From assembly GCF_009936045.1 (NCBI RefSeq), contig NZ_QWEQ01000023.1, forward strand, positions 1 to 60,681: a stretch of 60,681 bases of DNA, given 5' to 3'. Below the pieces are notes generated by a model. The model was not told the DNA's origin, made no database searches, and saw only the letters and a program-made list of their open reading frames with translations. A program made the position numbers and the translations under genes. This document shows, piece after piece, positions 25,673 through 34,838 of the stretch. The stretch comes from Emergencia sp. 1XD21-10. Lineage in GTDB: Bacteria; Bacillota; Clostridia; Peptostreptococcales; Anaerovoracaceae. How positions within the stretch are numbered: position 1 is the first letter of the stretch; every line of letters starts with the position of its first letter.

Positions 25673-27079
25673 TTATTTAATGCCGGCTCTTTCTTTGAAT
25701 CTTTCAACGGAGTTGATCTTGATGTCAAGAACTTCTGCGATTCTGAACTTAGCTGCCATACCGTTGTTTTCTTCTGCGCAAGGCTCAACGTGTGTCAGAC
25801 CAAGACCAAGGTCAGTTCTCTTATCGGTCATAGTCACGATGTCATGTAATTCATCGAGAGATACGCCGAGTTTTTCAGCTACATACGCTTTGGCTTCGTC
25901 GATTTTCATCTTTTCAGCAAGCTGCATACGTAATACCAGATCTCCGGCAGTACGAACGCCGCCCATACCAGCACAAATTGAGTGTGTAGCTTCAGCTCCT
26001 ACAGGGTCACCTACGCCTACCTAGAACCCGTCGACTTTGCCTATTTCTACTAAGGCTTTGTCGGCTCTGGAAATCATATCAGAAGGCATATTTTCTACCA
26101 TTGGAACGCCGCATACACCCATACCAACGTTTGCGTGTACCGGAATGTTTGCAACAGCAGTACAAGCTTTGATGAATGTGCAAACTCTTGCAATGTTCCA
26201 AGGGAAAGTCTTGTTGCAGTTGGTGTTTACTACTGCACCAAAGATGCTTGCGCCAGCTTTTTCTACCAGTTTAACCTGGTCATGCGGATAAAGACCAGCC
26301 AGTCTCTTTCCGTCGTATTTCAGTTTGCCGTGCATACCCAGTACGAATTCGCCCGCCATACCGATTTCAACGCCCATATCTGGGAACTGTTTTTTAATCT
26401 CTTCGCAAGCCTGCAGAGCAGCTAAGAAGTCTGCGTCGCCAGCAGCTCCGGAAGTATCTAAGTTGATACCATCAGCACCAACATCGTACATCTGTTTTGC
26501 AACGTATACGATATCTTTTACTGCGTGCGGAATTGCATCTTCCTGCGCAGCCATTGCTTCTTTGATCTGTCCCAGCGGCAACAGTTCTGCCCAGTTTTCT
26601 ACAGGACCATCTGGTTTCGTGTAGAAACCAAGGTTAGTCATAGCACCGTAGAACAACGGCATAGTACTGATGTTCAAAGCCTGCTTCAGCGCACCAGCTT
26701 CACGCTGTGCAACACCTTTTGCAGTCTTGTAGTTGTAGTCGGAGTTACCAACGTCTACAGAGTCAACACCCAGACATCTTTCGTAAATGAGAACTTCGTT
26801 ATCTTTTACGATAGGAATCTGGCTCTTGATGTTCAATTTGTAAGCACCGGAGTCATTGGTCAATACAATCTGTTTTCCAGGTTCTACACCAACGATGCTG
26901 CCCGGCATTGTGATGATATCGTAAAGATGCTCGACTTCTTCATCAGTAAGAGGGTCAATTTTGCCTCTCTTTACAGCATCTGCAATACCTTCAGCCATGT
27001 CCGCACGGATTTCGGCTTCTGTCATATATACGACGGAACCGTCACCCATACGGGTAAAGTATTTCTTTTCTTCAGCCAT
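25673..27079 (-). CDS. mtbB: Dimethylamine methyltransferase MtbB with in-frame Pyl (UAG)
   Basis: MtbB demethylates dimethylamine onto its corrinoid protein. The reading frame is broken by TAG at 26021-26023 (context GGG TTC TAG GTA GGC) and continues for 115 codons to TAA. Read as Pyl the product is 468 residues with Pyl at 353, close to the archaeal enzyme (Pyl near 356 of 467). Flanking sequence KVDGF-O-VGVGDPVGAEATHS and GGVRTAGDLV is conserved. The start at 27079 is chosen from AAGGAAGGA six bases upstream. It follows mttB by 53 bases in the same operon. Automatic callers will split this gene in two. Confidence 0.96.
26021..26023 (-). other. In-frame UAG read as pyrrolysine in mtbB
   Basis: TAG codon 353 of mtbB. 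The conserved downstream sequence and the presence of pylT and pylS make decoding as pyrrolysine near certain. Confidence 0.95.
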
Positions 27080-27132
27080 ATCGAATCCTTCCTTTCCTGT
27101 GATATTCATTTGAAAAAAAATCTTAAACGGGA

Positions 27133-28617
27133 TTAGTGTTTCTTCGCTTCAAACTTAGCTAATTCTTCAGCTTCTTCTTCCCCTTCAACTACGATGTCAT
27201 GAATCCTCTTCTTAACATCTTCTGGAAGTGGTTCTGGCTTATAATTTTCTAAGATGTCGATTGCCTTAGCTCTGGTCGCTTCGGTCATCGTCATAGCGCC
27301 TTTCTTTTCCCAGGTTTCTCTCTGTGTACGGTCGATGTACTGTGTCGTAGACAGTTCCTGTCTCATGTACTTTCTGGTATGCTTATGTGCTAAGTAATTG
27401 TTAGCAGGTCCTACTGCTTTAATTACGTCAAGCGCCATTGTATCCTGGTTTACAGGAATTCCCTGCAGAATTCTTCTCGTCATTCTTACGATTTCTGCGT
27501 CGGTCAACAGCTGTTCATAGCTCATGGTCATACCCATTTCCATCATACCCATACCATAGATGACGTTACTTCCTGTCAGTGCAGGCAGCATGTTAGTCAT
27601 GGTCTTTTCATGTCCTAACTGTACGTCAAAGCACTTGCCGTCAGCCTATGTACCGCCTACATTGGTAGGAATTCCATAGTAGTGACCCAGCTGACCTACA
27701 GCTGCGGAACACATTGCGTGCTCAGGTGCACCTACAGGTGACTGTGCAGTCTTCATATCCATGATTGTAGTAGAAGATCCGTAGAGAATCTTGTTTCCTG
27801 GATTTACAATCTGTGCAAGTACGATACCTCCCAGGATTTCTGCGTTGGTGCAAACCAGAGTGCCTGCAAGAGTTGCCGGTGTGGTAGCACCACAAAGTCC
27901 CATGGACAGAATATCGATTGGCAGACCGTGTCTAGCGGACAGAATGATAATGCTGGTTTCATTTTCATTGATTTCCAGCGGGCTGTTTGGGCAAGCACCC
28001 ATCGCAACGATCGGTCTTTCTCTCAGCTTATCATAACCGCCCTGAATGGCAGCAGCCATATCGATAAATCTCTGTGTATTCTTTACACCCTCAAGGTCGT
28101 GTGCAAAGTTCTTGGTCAGGTTGTTGAATACAACTTCTGCTTCGTGCAGGGAACGAACCTTCTGGTTTACATCACCTGCGGTTACAGCGATAGAGAATAC
28201 GTCGATTTCTGGAATCGCGTCAATAAATCTTGCTACATTCCCCAGGTCTTCTTTGGTGGATTCTCTCAGTTCTCCTGTGTAAGGGTCAAAGATGAATACG
28301 CCTGTACCAAAGTTCTTATATGCAACTTTCTTACCACCGATCAAAGTATCTTTGTCAGGAGTTCTACCGCAAAGAGTGAACTCTGCAGGACACTTTTCGA
28401 TTGCATCGTTTACCAGATTTCTAGGGAATTTTACTCTGTCGTTTTCGTAATCAACTTCACAGCCAGCGCCGGCTAAGATGTCTAACGCTTCTTTTCCATG
28501 CATCTGAAGGCCGTAGTCTTCCATCAGCTGGAGGGTCGCTTCGTGAAGTGCGTCTAAATCATCATTGGATAAAATGTTATATCCTGTGATGTCAGTTTCG
28601 TGGATAAATTTACCCAT
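27133..28617 (-). CDS. mttB: Trimethylamine methyltransferase MttB with in-frame Pyl (UAG)
   Basis: MttB demethylates trimethylamine onto MttC. The frame contains TAG at 27646-27648 (GGT ACA TAG GCT GAC) and then continues to TAA. Read as Pyl, the protein has 494 residues with Pyl at 324, like archaeal MttB (about 495, Pyl near 334). The signature GIPTNVGGT-O-ADGKCFDVQ surrounds the site. The start at 28617 follows GGAGG by eight bases. It lies 51 bases after mttC and before mtbB. The catalytic Pyl is thought to activate the amine by forming an adduct at its imine. Confidence 0.96.
27646..27648 (-). other. In-frame UAG read as pyrrolysine in mttB
   Basis: TAG codon 324 of mttB, at the position of the active-site pyrrolysine of the family. 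The non-Pyl paralogue at 36424-37923 has Met at the aligned position. Confidence 0.95.
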
Positions 28618-28668
28618 CTCACTTACCTCCAATATTTATTCAGTTACTATCAGTTACGGTTGTCCGGC

Positions 28669-29316
28669 TTACAGTTTTGCAATCCAGTCCATGATGAAGT
28701 TTACTGTATCGGAAGCGTCTTCGCAATAAGCGTCAGCACCGATTTTTTCTGCCCAACGATTGGTTACAGGAGCGCCACCTACCATAGTCTTAACTTTATC
28801 TCTGATGCCAGCTTCTTTCAGCGCATCTTCGATGTCCTTCTGTACTGTCATTGTAGTAGTTAAAAGAGCAGAGCTTCCTACAAATTCAGCGTTGTGCTCG
28901 ATTGCAGCATCAACAAAGTTCTGTGCAGGAACTTCTCTTCCCAGGTCAATCACTTCTACACCGTTGGTCTTAACCAGGGATGCAACGATACCTTTACCGA
29001 TGTCGTGTACGTCTCCTTCTACAGTACCGATTACTAAAGTACCAGCGGATTTAACTTCGGACATGTCCATTTTTCCTTCGATTTCAGCACTTACTGCCTT
29101 CATAACTTCTGTTGCAAAAATCAGTTCTGGCAGGAAGATTTCTCCCATTCCGAACAGGTCGCCTAATTCCTTCATACCTGCGGAATATCCGTCGCTCAGT
29201 AATTCAACCAGATCTACACCTTCAGCTTCAGCTTCAGCCAGGGCTTCCATAGCGATATCTTCGTCAGCTTCAACGATTGACTGCTTTGCTTTTTCCATGA
29301 TTGCTTCTTTGCTCAT
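28669..29316 (-). CDS. mttC: Trimethylamine corrinoid protein MttC
   Basis: A 215-residue corrinoid protein. The N-terminal helical domain (residues 1-85) is followed by the cobalamin motif DVHDIGKGIVASLVKTNG near 100, SALLTTTMTVQKD near 150 and GGAPVTNRWAEKIGADAYCEDA. The start is the ATG at 29316, eight bases after GGAGG; a TTG further up overlaps that site. It is the first gene of mttC-mttB-mtbB, placed next to MttB, and it is clearly paralogous to MtbC at 24639-25316. Confidence 0.93.
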   Translation of the reverse strand: MSKEAIMEKAKQSIVEADEDIAMEALAEAEAEGVDLVELLSDGYSAGMKELGDLFGMGEIFLPELIFATEVMKAVSAEIEGKMDMSEVKSAGTLVIGTVEGDVHDIGKGIVASLVKTNGVEVIDLGREVPAQNFVDAAIEHNAEFVGSSALLTTTMTVQKDIEDALKEAGIRDKVKTMVGGAPVTNRWAEKIGADAYCEDASDTVNFIMDWIAKL

Positions 29317-29380
29317 TCTTGTTACCTCCAAATTATTAATTAAAAACTAAAATAATAAAGACTATGCTTTTTATACTCTC

Positions 29381-29430
29381 ATTGTACAGGTTTTAAACGA
29401 GTGCGGTATATAGAACTTTTTAGAAATTTT
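29381..29430 (-). promoter_or_regulatory. mttC promoter with 10-bp direct repeat (activator site?)
   Basis: On the minus strand a good -10 (TACAAT, 29381-29386) has a poor -35 at the right distance (ATACCG), which fits an activator-dependent promoter. Just upstream on the plus strand lies the 10-bp direct repeat TAGAACTTTT-TAGAAATTTT (29411-29430), spaced one helical turn, a plausible site for the divergent AraC-type regulator. Confidence 0.5.
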
Positions 29431-29499
29431 AGTACTATTTTTGTCACCCTCAAAAAAGTAATATTTTTATATTTCTTTGCCGCCTTATATAAATTGGAA

Positions 29500-29528
29500 T
29501 TGTTTTTACTTTCTGCCTGTGCTATAAT
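29500..29528 (+). promoter_or_regulatory. Sigma-A promoter of the PocR/AraC regulator
   Basis: TTGTTT (29500-29505), a 17-base spacer and TATAAT (29523-29528), about 75 bases ahead of the regulator ATG and divergent from mttC. Confidence 0.6.
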
Positions 29529-29602
29529 GTGAATGAAAATTTTTATAAAAAATTGTATATTTTTTACATAATGTGAAACCGACGAAAGGGAGTGTATTTG
29601 TT

Positions 29603-30892
29603 ATGAAAAACTTTGTAATTCCAAGCCTTGACACACCCAATGCAGAAACTTTGTCAGAGTACTTGAATACTTCTTTAGAAGCTTTTTCAGATATTACAGA
29701 CATACCTGTTACCTATTTTAACAACCACGACCAAATTATAAAAGAATTCAAAACTGAAGATAAAATTTGTAATATCTTCAGTATTTATAAAAAAGAAGAC
29801 AGTCCGTGTCGAAAGAACCTAGCTTCCGCCGGACAATTTGCCTCTCGTCTCGGAGAACCCTATATCTTTCTTTGCAAAGCCGGTCTTGCTAACATCGCAA
29901 TTTCACTGATTATCGACGAAGTATTCGCCGGTTATTTCGTTGCAGGTCCTGTTATCATGGGGGAACTCCGAAACAGCACTGCATCTAGCTTCGCCAACCT
30001 CAATGCGCTGGACGAGCAGGCTGCCGCTATGGCAAAGATGTTCGCAGGCAAGATGAAAGTATATCATCCTAGTCAGATTTCACAAATTGCACTGCTGTTT
30101 TACAATTGTATCATCACATCAGTATCTGGCAGCGACGATTACAGTGCACTGCGCAACCAATACAGTGAGCAGAATAAGATTAATATCGACATTCAACACT
30201 ATAAAAAAGAGCATCTCACTGTAGAATACCCTTACGACTTAGAAAAAGTCCTAATCGACAATGTCAGCAACGGACAGGTTGCTGCCGCAAAAGAAAATGT
30301 AGCCAAACTGCTCAGCACCTTCTCCATTTTGGAAGCGGGCAATATGGAAGGAATCAAGGCAAAAGTTCTCTGGCTCTTTGCCATCATTATCCGAATCGCC
30401 AGCGAAAGCGACAGCAATCTCAATCAGGTCATCGACACCGACCTTGACATCATCAACAGACTCAGCGAAACTGACAGCTACAATGAGCTGCTTTCTGTAT
30501 CAGAGTCTCTAATCGAGATGATTACAAAGAACATGCTGACTTCTATTTATAATGGACGTTCCCAGATAGTAACCAAAGCACTGCAGTTCATCAACAAAAA
30601 CTACAAGGAGAAAATTTCCCTAAAGGACATCGAGACCAATCTCCATGTCAACTCCTCTTACTTTTCCACCCTGTTCAAACAAGAAATGGGGGTTACTTTT
30701 ACTGATTATCTTAACACCTTAAAGATAGAACATGCATGCAATCTTTTGGCAAATACCAATTTAAGCATTATCGATGTTTCCTTGTCCACAGGTTTTGATG
30801 ACCAGAGCTATTTCACCAAAGTATTTAAAAAAGCCAAGGGCATGACACCGAAAGCTTATCGTGCCGCCCACGGCATAGTGGAAGAAATTTAA
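29603..30892 (+). CDS. PocR-domain AraC-family transcriptional activator
   Basis: A 429-residue regulator. The N-terminal 160 residues match the PocR ligand-binding domain (ITDIPVTYFNNHDQIIKEF; CRKNLASAGQFASRLGEPYIFLC; AGYFVAGPVIMGE), a fold that senses small hydrocarbon or amine-type ligands or B12-related compounds. The C-terminal AraC double helix-turn-helix covers about 330-425 (ISLKDIETNLHVNSSYFSTLFK; IIDVSLSTGFDDQSYFTKVFKK). The start at 29603 follows AAAGGGAG. It is divergent from mttC and very likely activates the methylamine operon, perhaps on sensing methylamines; the ligand is inferred. Confidence 0.9.
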   Translation: MKNFVIPSLDTPNAETLSEYLNTSLEAFSDITDIPVTYFNNHDQIIKEFKTEDKICNIFSIYKKEDSPCRKNLASAGQFASRLGEPYIFLCKAGLANIAISLIIDEVFAGYFVAGPVIMGELRNSTASSFANLNALDEQAAAMAKMFAGKMKVYHPSQISQIALLFYNCIITSVSGSDDYSALRNQYSEQNKINIDIQHYKKEHLTVEYPYDLEKVLIDNVSNGQVAAAKENVAKLLSTFSILEAGNMEGIKAKVLWLFAIIIRIASESDSNLNQVIDTDLDIINRLSETDSYNELLSVSESLIEMITKNMLTSIYNGRSQIVTKALQFINKNYKEKISLKDIETNLHVNSSYFSTLFKQEMGVTFTDYLNTLKIEHACNLLANTNLSIIDVSLSTGFDDQSYFTKVFKKAKGMTPKAYRAAHGIVEEI

Positions 30893-30959
30893 GGGCTGGC
30901 AACTAACAGCTAGTTACAACCGGAGCAACTGAGCATGGGGCGGTCATAGTTAGCGGAAA

Positions 30960-31182
30960 TGCATATATTTGCAAAAATCCCCCAAAATATGCACAGCGCT
31001 CTGCATATATTTTGAAAAAATCCTTAAAATATGTACATTTAAAGCTGGAAAAGGACGATTTTTCTGTTTCTTTGCCAGCTTTCTCCGTTTTTGCGATGTC
31101 ATTATGCATATAAGAAGTGTTTCCTACAAAAATATGCACACGATTGTGCATATTACCGGCAAAATCACTAAAAATATGCACG
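30960..31182. repeat. Two pairs of 36-bp inverted-repeat units (TGCATAT...ATATGCACA)
   Basis: Four units at 30960-30995, 31002-31037, 31105-31140 and 31147-31182. Each starts TGCATATW, contains about 15-18 variable A/T-rich bases and ends AAATATGCACA or a close variant. Within each pair the period is 42 bp; the pairs are 103 bp apart. Translating them gives a low-complexity repetitive peptide that is not a gene. With a terminator they fill the gap 30893-31282. The theme (TGCA-containing arms of an imperfect palindrome) recalls the pylT-cobW array. Confidence 0.7.
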
Positions 31183-31242
31183 TTCTCTCACAACAAAGAG
31201 TTCCGCGGACGCCCCACGGCGCCCATCTGCAAAAGTCCAAAA

Positions 31243-31266
31243 GCCGCCGGCATAACCACCGGCGGC
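31243..31266. terminator. Bidirectional terminator between regulator and ABC transporter
   Basis: GC-rich stem GCCGCCGG / CCGGCGGC with short T runs on both strands, between two convergent genes. Confidence 0.7.
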
Positions 31267-31282
31267 TCATTTTAAATATGTA

Positions 31283-32041
31283 TTAAATTTTTTCCTGCGA
31301 CTTTTGCAGGAACGCGCGGGTGCGCGCAGACTTTGGATGGTCAAAGACTTCCTCTGGCGTGCCCATTTCTTCAATGAGTCCATCCGCCATAAAGATGACT
31401 TTATCCGCCACGCTTCTGGCAAACTCCATCTCGTGGGTAACAACAATCATAGTGCTGTCACTGCCTTTGAGTCCTTTGATTACTTTCAGTACCTCGCCAG
31501 TCAGTTCCGGATCCAGCGCCGACGTCGGCTCGTCGAAACACAAAATATCTGGATCCATCACCAGAGCGCGAGCAATTGCCACACGCTGCTGCTGTCCGCC
31601 AGAGAGCTGGCAAGGATAGTTTTCCAGCTTATCGGTCAAACCGACCCGTTCAATGGTTTTGAGCGCATGTTCTTTAATGTCTGCCGCCGTGCTGATCTTC
31701 AAAAGTTCCGGCGCCAAGGTTACGTTGCGCAGCACGTTATACTGCGGAAACAGGTTGAAAGACTGAAATACCAAACCGAAGTGAAGCCGGTTCTTTCTGA
31801 TTTCGGCTTCGTTATAACGATTGGTCACGCCGCCCTCATAAATCACCTCTCCGCCAACGGAAATAGTTCCCTCATCTGCATACTCAAGGAAGTTCAAACA
31901 GCGAAGCAGCGTAGTCTTTCCGCCGCCGGAAGAGCCGATAATTGCCAAAACCTCGCCCTTTTCCAGAAAAAAATCGATGCCTTTGAGAACACTGACTTTG
32001 CCAAAGCTCTTTTTCAGATTCTTGACTTCTAAAATCGACAT
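31283..32041 (-). CDS. Polar amino-acid ABC transporter, ATP-binding protein (GlnQ-like)
   Basis: A 252-residue ABC ATPase. Walker [19 protein letters not shown] (residue 37), signature [15 protein letters not shown] (residue 143), Walker [15 protein letters not shown] and the H-loop VTHEMEFA are present. The sequence [12 protein letters not shown] and [16 protein letters not shown] are typical of the polar amino-acid group. It is the last gene of a binding protein/permease/ATPase operon, 12 bases after the permease, with an AGGAAAGGA site. Confidence 0.92.
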   Translation of the reverse strand: MSILEVKNLKKSFGKVSVLKGIDFFLEKGEVLAIIGSSGGGKTTLLRCLNFLEYADEGTISVGGEVIYEGGVTNRYNEAEIRKNRLHFGLVFQSFNLFPQYNVLRNVTLAPELLKISTAADIKEHALKTIERVGLTDKLENYPCQLSGGQQQRVAIARALVMDPDILCFDEPTSALDPELTGEVLKVIKGLKGSDSTMIVVTHEMEFARSVADKVIFMADGLIEEMGTPEEVFDHPKSARTRAFLQKSQEKI

Positions 32042-32053
32042 ATCCTTTCCTCC

Positions 32054-32713
32054 TTAACTTTCAAAATAGCTCAGTTTCTTTTCCAGAGCGTTAAATGCCA
32101 GCACCAGAATGCCGCTGAATACCAGATAAAATACACCGGTCATCAGAAGCGGCCAAATGATACCGCTGCTCTTGATAAATGCCTGTCCTGCCCAAATCAG
32201 CTCGTAAACCGCAATGACGCGGGCCAGGGAAGTATCTTTAACAAGGTTAATCAGTTCGTTCCCCATAGGCGGTATGATTCTCTTGATTACCTGCAGCAGC
32301 ACAATTTTGAAGAAAATCTGCCGTTTGGTAAGACCAAGCACCTGACCTGCCTCGTACTGTCCCTTGGAAATACTTTCGATGCCGCCTCTGTAAATCTCAG
32401 AAAAGTAGCAGGCATAGTTAAAGATGAAAGCAACCAGCGCAGCAATGAATCTGCCTGCATTGCTGCCGCCCCAGAGGTTATTTCCAAACATCAGACCCGG
32501 ACCGTAATAAATTACAATCAGCTGCAGCAAAAGCGGCGTTCCTCTGACAATCCAGACAACCGTTCTGGAAAGCACCTTGATTACCCTGATTCTGCTCATA
32601 GAGGTAAAAGCAATCAAAAGTCCCAGAGGAAGCGACCCAATCAGCGTCAGCACAAATAATTTAATTGTGACTAAAAATCCACTGGACAGCGCCAGCATTA
32701 CTTCCTGCATCAT
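32054..32713 (-). CDS. Polar amino-acid ABC transporter, permease
   Basis: A 219-residue permease of the HisM/GlnP type with about five membrane segments. The conserved EAA loop is seen as EAGQVLGLTKRQIFFKIVLLQVIKRIIPP near residue 140, and IVRGTPLLLQLIVIYYG is the family signature near 55. It lies 18 bases after the binding-protein gene. The exact start is uncertain (two ATGs in a row, weak ribosome site). Confidence 0.9.
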   Translation of the reverse strand: MMQEVMLALSSGFLVTIKLFVLTLIGSLPLGLLIAFTSMSRIRVIKVLSRTVVWIVRGTPLLLQLIVIYYGPGLMFGNNLWGGSNAGRFIAALVAFIFNYACYFSEIYRGGIESISKGQYEAGQVLGLTKRQIFFKIVLLQVIKRIIPPMGNELINLVKDTSLARVIAVYELIWAGQAFIKSSGIIWPLLMTGVFYLVFSGILVLAFNALEKKLSYFES

Positions 32714-32731
32714 AATTTCTATAAACTTCCT

Positions 32732-33526
32732 TTATTTCTGTTCGATGATAGATTCCTGTACACCGTACTTCTTAGCGATTTCCATCATAGTGCCGTCAGC
32801 ATAGCTGTCCTTAAAGAACTGATTTAAAGCTTCCACAAGGTCGGATTCCGGACGGAATGCCACGCCATATTCTTCGTTATTCAGCTGTACAGTGTAAGTC
32901 AAATCTTCGTAGCTGGTGCCTTCGCCAATCATAGCGCCCGCCATAATCAGGTCGATAACGCAAGCATCAGATGTGCCTGCAGATACTTCCATGAGAGCGT
33001 CAGCCTGTGTCTGCACGGCAGTCACCTCAAAGTCCATGCCTTTCAGCGTCTTTTCTCCTGCAGAACCTGCTTCTGCAGCAAAGGTCAGACCCTGCAAATC
33101 TTCTTCAGACTGAATCTGATCTGCTTTCTCTTTCTTAACAACTACTACCTGACCATTCTTGCAGTAAGGATTGGTAGTGCCCAGGGCAGAAGTTACTTCG
33201 TCTATAAGGGTCATGCCGTTCCAAACCACGTCAATGCTCTTGCCTTTAATCTCAGCAATCTTGTTGTCCCAGTCAATGACAGTGAATTCCACATCTACGC
33301 CCAGGCTCTCCGCAAAGGCTTTTGCCATATCTGCATCAAAGCCGATCCAGTCGCCGTTTTCGTCTTTGTAATCCATCGGTTCATATTCAGTAATACCGAC
33401 AACCAATGTACCCTTTTCCTTTACATACTCCATATCGGACTGGGCATCGTCTGCGCCGCATGCTGCCATGACAAAAGTCATCACCAATGCCATCATTAAA
33501 ATAAATACTTTCTTAAAATTTTTCAT
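32732..33526 (-). CDS. Polar amino-acid ABC transporter, lipoprotein binding protein
   Basis: A 264-residue extracellular solute-binding protein (SBP_bac_3). The signal peptide ends in a lipobox, FVMAACGADD, so it is a lipoprotein. Features of the family include LVVGITEYEPMDYKDENGDWIGFDADMAKAFAE and WNGMTLIDE. The start at 33526 follows AAAGGAAATTTACGAC; an in-frame ATG 30 bases upstream lacks a site. First gene of the operon. Ligand could be a polar amino acid or derivative; next to the methylamine island a betaine-like ligand is conceivable but unsupported. Confidence 0.92.
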   Translation of the reverse strand: MKNFKKVFILMMALVMTFVMAACGADDAQSDMEYVKEKGTLVVGITEYEPMDYKDENGDWIGFDADMAKAFAESLGVDVEFTVIDWDNKIAEIKGKSIDVVWNGMTLIDEVTSALGTTNPYCKNGQVVVVKKEKADQIQSEEDLQGLTFAAEAGSAGEKTLKGMDFEVTAVQTQADALMEVSAGTSDACVIDLIMAGAMIGEGTSYEDLTYTVQLNNEEYGVAFRPESDLVEALNQFFKDSYADGTMMEIAKKYGVQESIIEQK

Positions 33527-33777
33527 GTCGTAAATTTCCTTTCTTAAACGTATCATTACTATGATACTCTACTTTGATAAAGTAGTAAAGGACTTTTTTC
33601 AAAACTTGACGTTTTTTTAAATTTCATATTGTAAGTAATTATCCTCGTAGGTCAATATCTATCAAGCCCTACTCTCACAATAATTAAAGAATCACCATCA
33701 TATCAAAACTTCAGATACAATGATGACTCTTTTTAAAATTTACTGATTACACTATGATATAAAATTCTCAATGTTTA

Positions 33778-34137
33778 TCAATAGTCCTTAATTGTGATAG
33801 GAATATATGGTCCACTTCCACCCGATGTCACATGAGCGAAGTACGTAAAGCGATTTGCAGTTGGTTGCACAGTGATAATAAAATGCGTTGCGTCTCTTTT
33901 TCTCACTGTCACACCTACCCCAGTAACAGGTTGTCCATTTTTATCATCTAAATGAACATTCCAAGCACCATCACAATCAACACGCACAGTTTTATGTTCT
34001 GCAAAACCATACTTGTCAACTTTTATCGTTAGACGATCTGGACTAACTGATATACTCACAGCATTTGCAATAACCGGAACTGCTACCAGAAAGCACAAGA
34101 TTAGTCCTATTCCTATTATTCTCCTTGTTCTTTTCAT
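33778..34137 (-). CDS. Small secreted protein, unknown (paralogue of next gene)
   Basis: A 119-residue protein with a Sec signal peptide (KRTRRIIGIGLILCFLVAVPVIANA) and about 90 mature residues rich in alternating beta-type sequence: ISVSPDRLTIKVDKYG, KTVRVDCDGAWNVHL, THFIITVQP, YIPITIKDY. The pattern suggests a single Ig-like (BACON-like) beta-sandwich. It shares length and pattern with the upstream gene at 34215-34580, so the two are probably tandem paralogues. Function unknown. Ends in TGA. The gap 33527-33777 upstream of the ABC operon holds no feature I can name. Confidence 0.6.
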   Translation of the reverse strand: MKRTRRIIGIGLILCFLVAVPVIANAVSISVSPDRLTIKVDKYGFAEHKTVRVDCDGAWNVHLDDKNGQPVTGVGVTVRKRDATHFIITVQPTANRFTYFAHVTSGGSGPYIPITIKDY

Positions 34138-34214
34138 TTTCTAATATTCCCCTTTAAATACATGCTTCTTTGTTAATCAAAAGCTTATAAATTCTTTTTT
34201 AATCCGTTTATATT

Positions 34215-34580
34215 TTAATACGGCGCATTCTTTACAGTTATTTTTATGTCCTTCTTTTCGCCGTTCTGAGACACCTCAGCATAATAAACCCCCACTTTAG
34301 CACTTGATGTGGCTGTTATAGTAAAACTAGACATGCGATTCTGTTTCACTGTTACGCCTTTCCCTGCATATCCAGCTTTCATATGTGCCGTCCACGCGGT
34401 TCCGCTCACTGTAACAGTTTTTCTTGGAGAAAATGCTGCTGGATTATCTCCTCCAATAAAAAGCGACACATTGTCGGTCGAAACATTGATAGCCGCAAAT
34501 ACACTCACTGTCATAGCCATCACTAGAGCTAGTGTCAATGCAATAACCCGGTTAGTTCTTAAAAACTTGTTCTTCTTCAT
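34215..34580 (-). CDS. Small secreted protein, unknown (Ig-like paralogue)
   Basis: A 121-residue protein with signal peptide (VIALTLALVMAMTVSVFAA) and a short beta-rich mature part: INVSTDNVSLFIGGD, RKTVTVSGTAWTAHMK, GVTVKQNRMSSFTITATS, KKDIKITVKNAPY. The arrangement mirrors the gene at 33778-34137 (SV/VS opening, K-T-V-x-V strand, W-x-x-H/HM strand, GVTV-(K/R)-(Q/K)-(N/R)-R, closing ITVK or ITIK), supporting paralogy. The ATG follows AAAGGAGAGCTGAACG. Probably cell-surface or secreted; no partner identified. Confidence 0.6.
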   Translation of the reverse strand: MKKNKFLRTNRVIALTLALVMAMTVSVFAAINVSTDNVSLFIGGDNPAAFSPRKTVTVSGTAWTAHMKAGYAGKGVTVKQNRMSSFTITATSSAKVGVYYAEVSQNGEKKDIKITVKNAPY

Positions 34581-34761
34581 CGTTCAGCTCTCCTTTCTTA
34601 AGCGTGTACCGAATTTTCTCTATATTTTGTATTTTCATATTATCATGATATTTTTTATTTGTCAATATATTTTAAATAAATTTTGTCATTTGTTTGCACT
34701 TTACTTCTTATCCAATTATACTTTTTATCATTATCTTTTGTAAGTTTAAGTTACAAAAAAC

Positions 34762-34803
34762 AAAAGAAGAGGAACCGACCAATTGGTCGGTTCCTCTTCT
34801 TTT
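34762..34803 (-). terminator. Strong terminator of the NhaC/MttB-like operon
   Basis: A perfect 19-bp stem with loop AATT (left arm 34762-34780, right arm 34785-34803, core GAACCGACC / GGTCGGTTC). On the minus strand the T run TTTTGTTTTTT follows. Confidence 0.9.
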
Positions 34804-34838
34804 GAAAGAAGTATTTATATCAGCTCTAATAGCTAAGA

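Noticed and set aside
30903-31181. Minus-strand frame of 92 codons over the repeat array
   Set aside because: Its peptide is a by-product of the inverted repeats (repeated CTYF/CAYF/MHIF patterns), lacks a ribosome site and resembles no protein.
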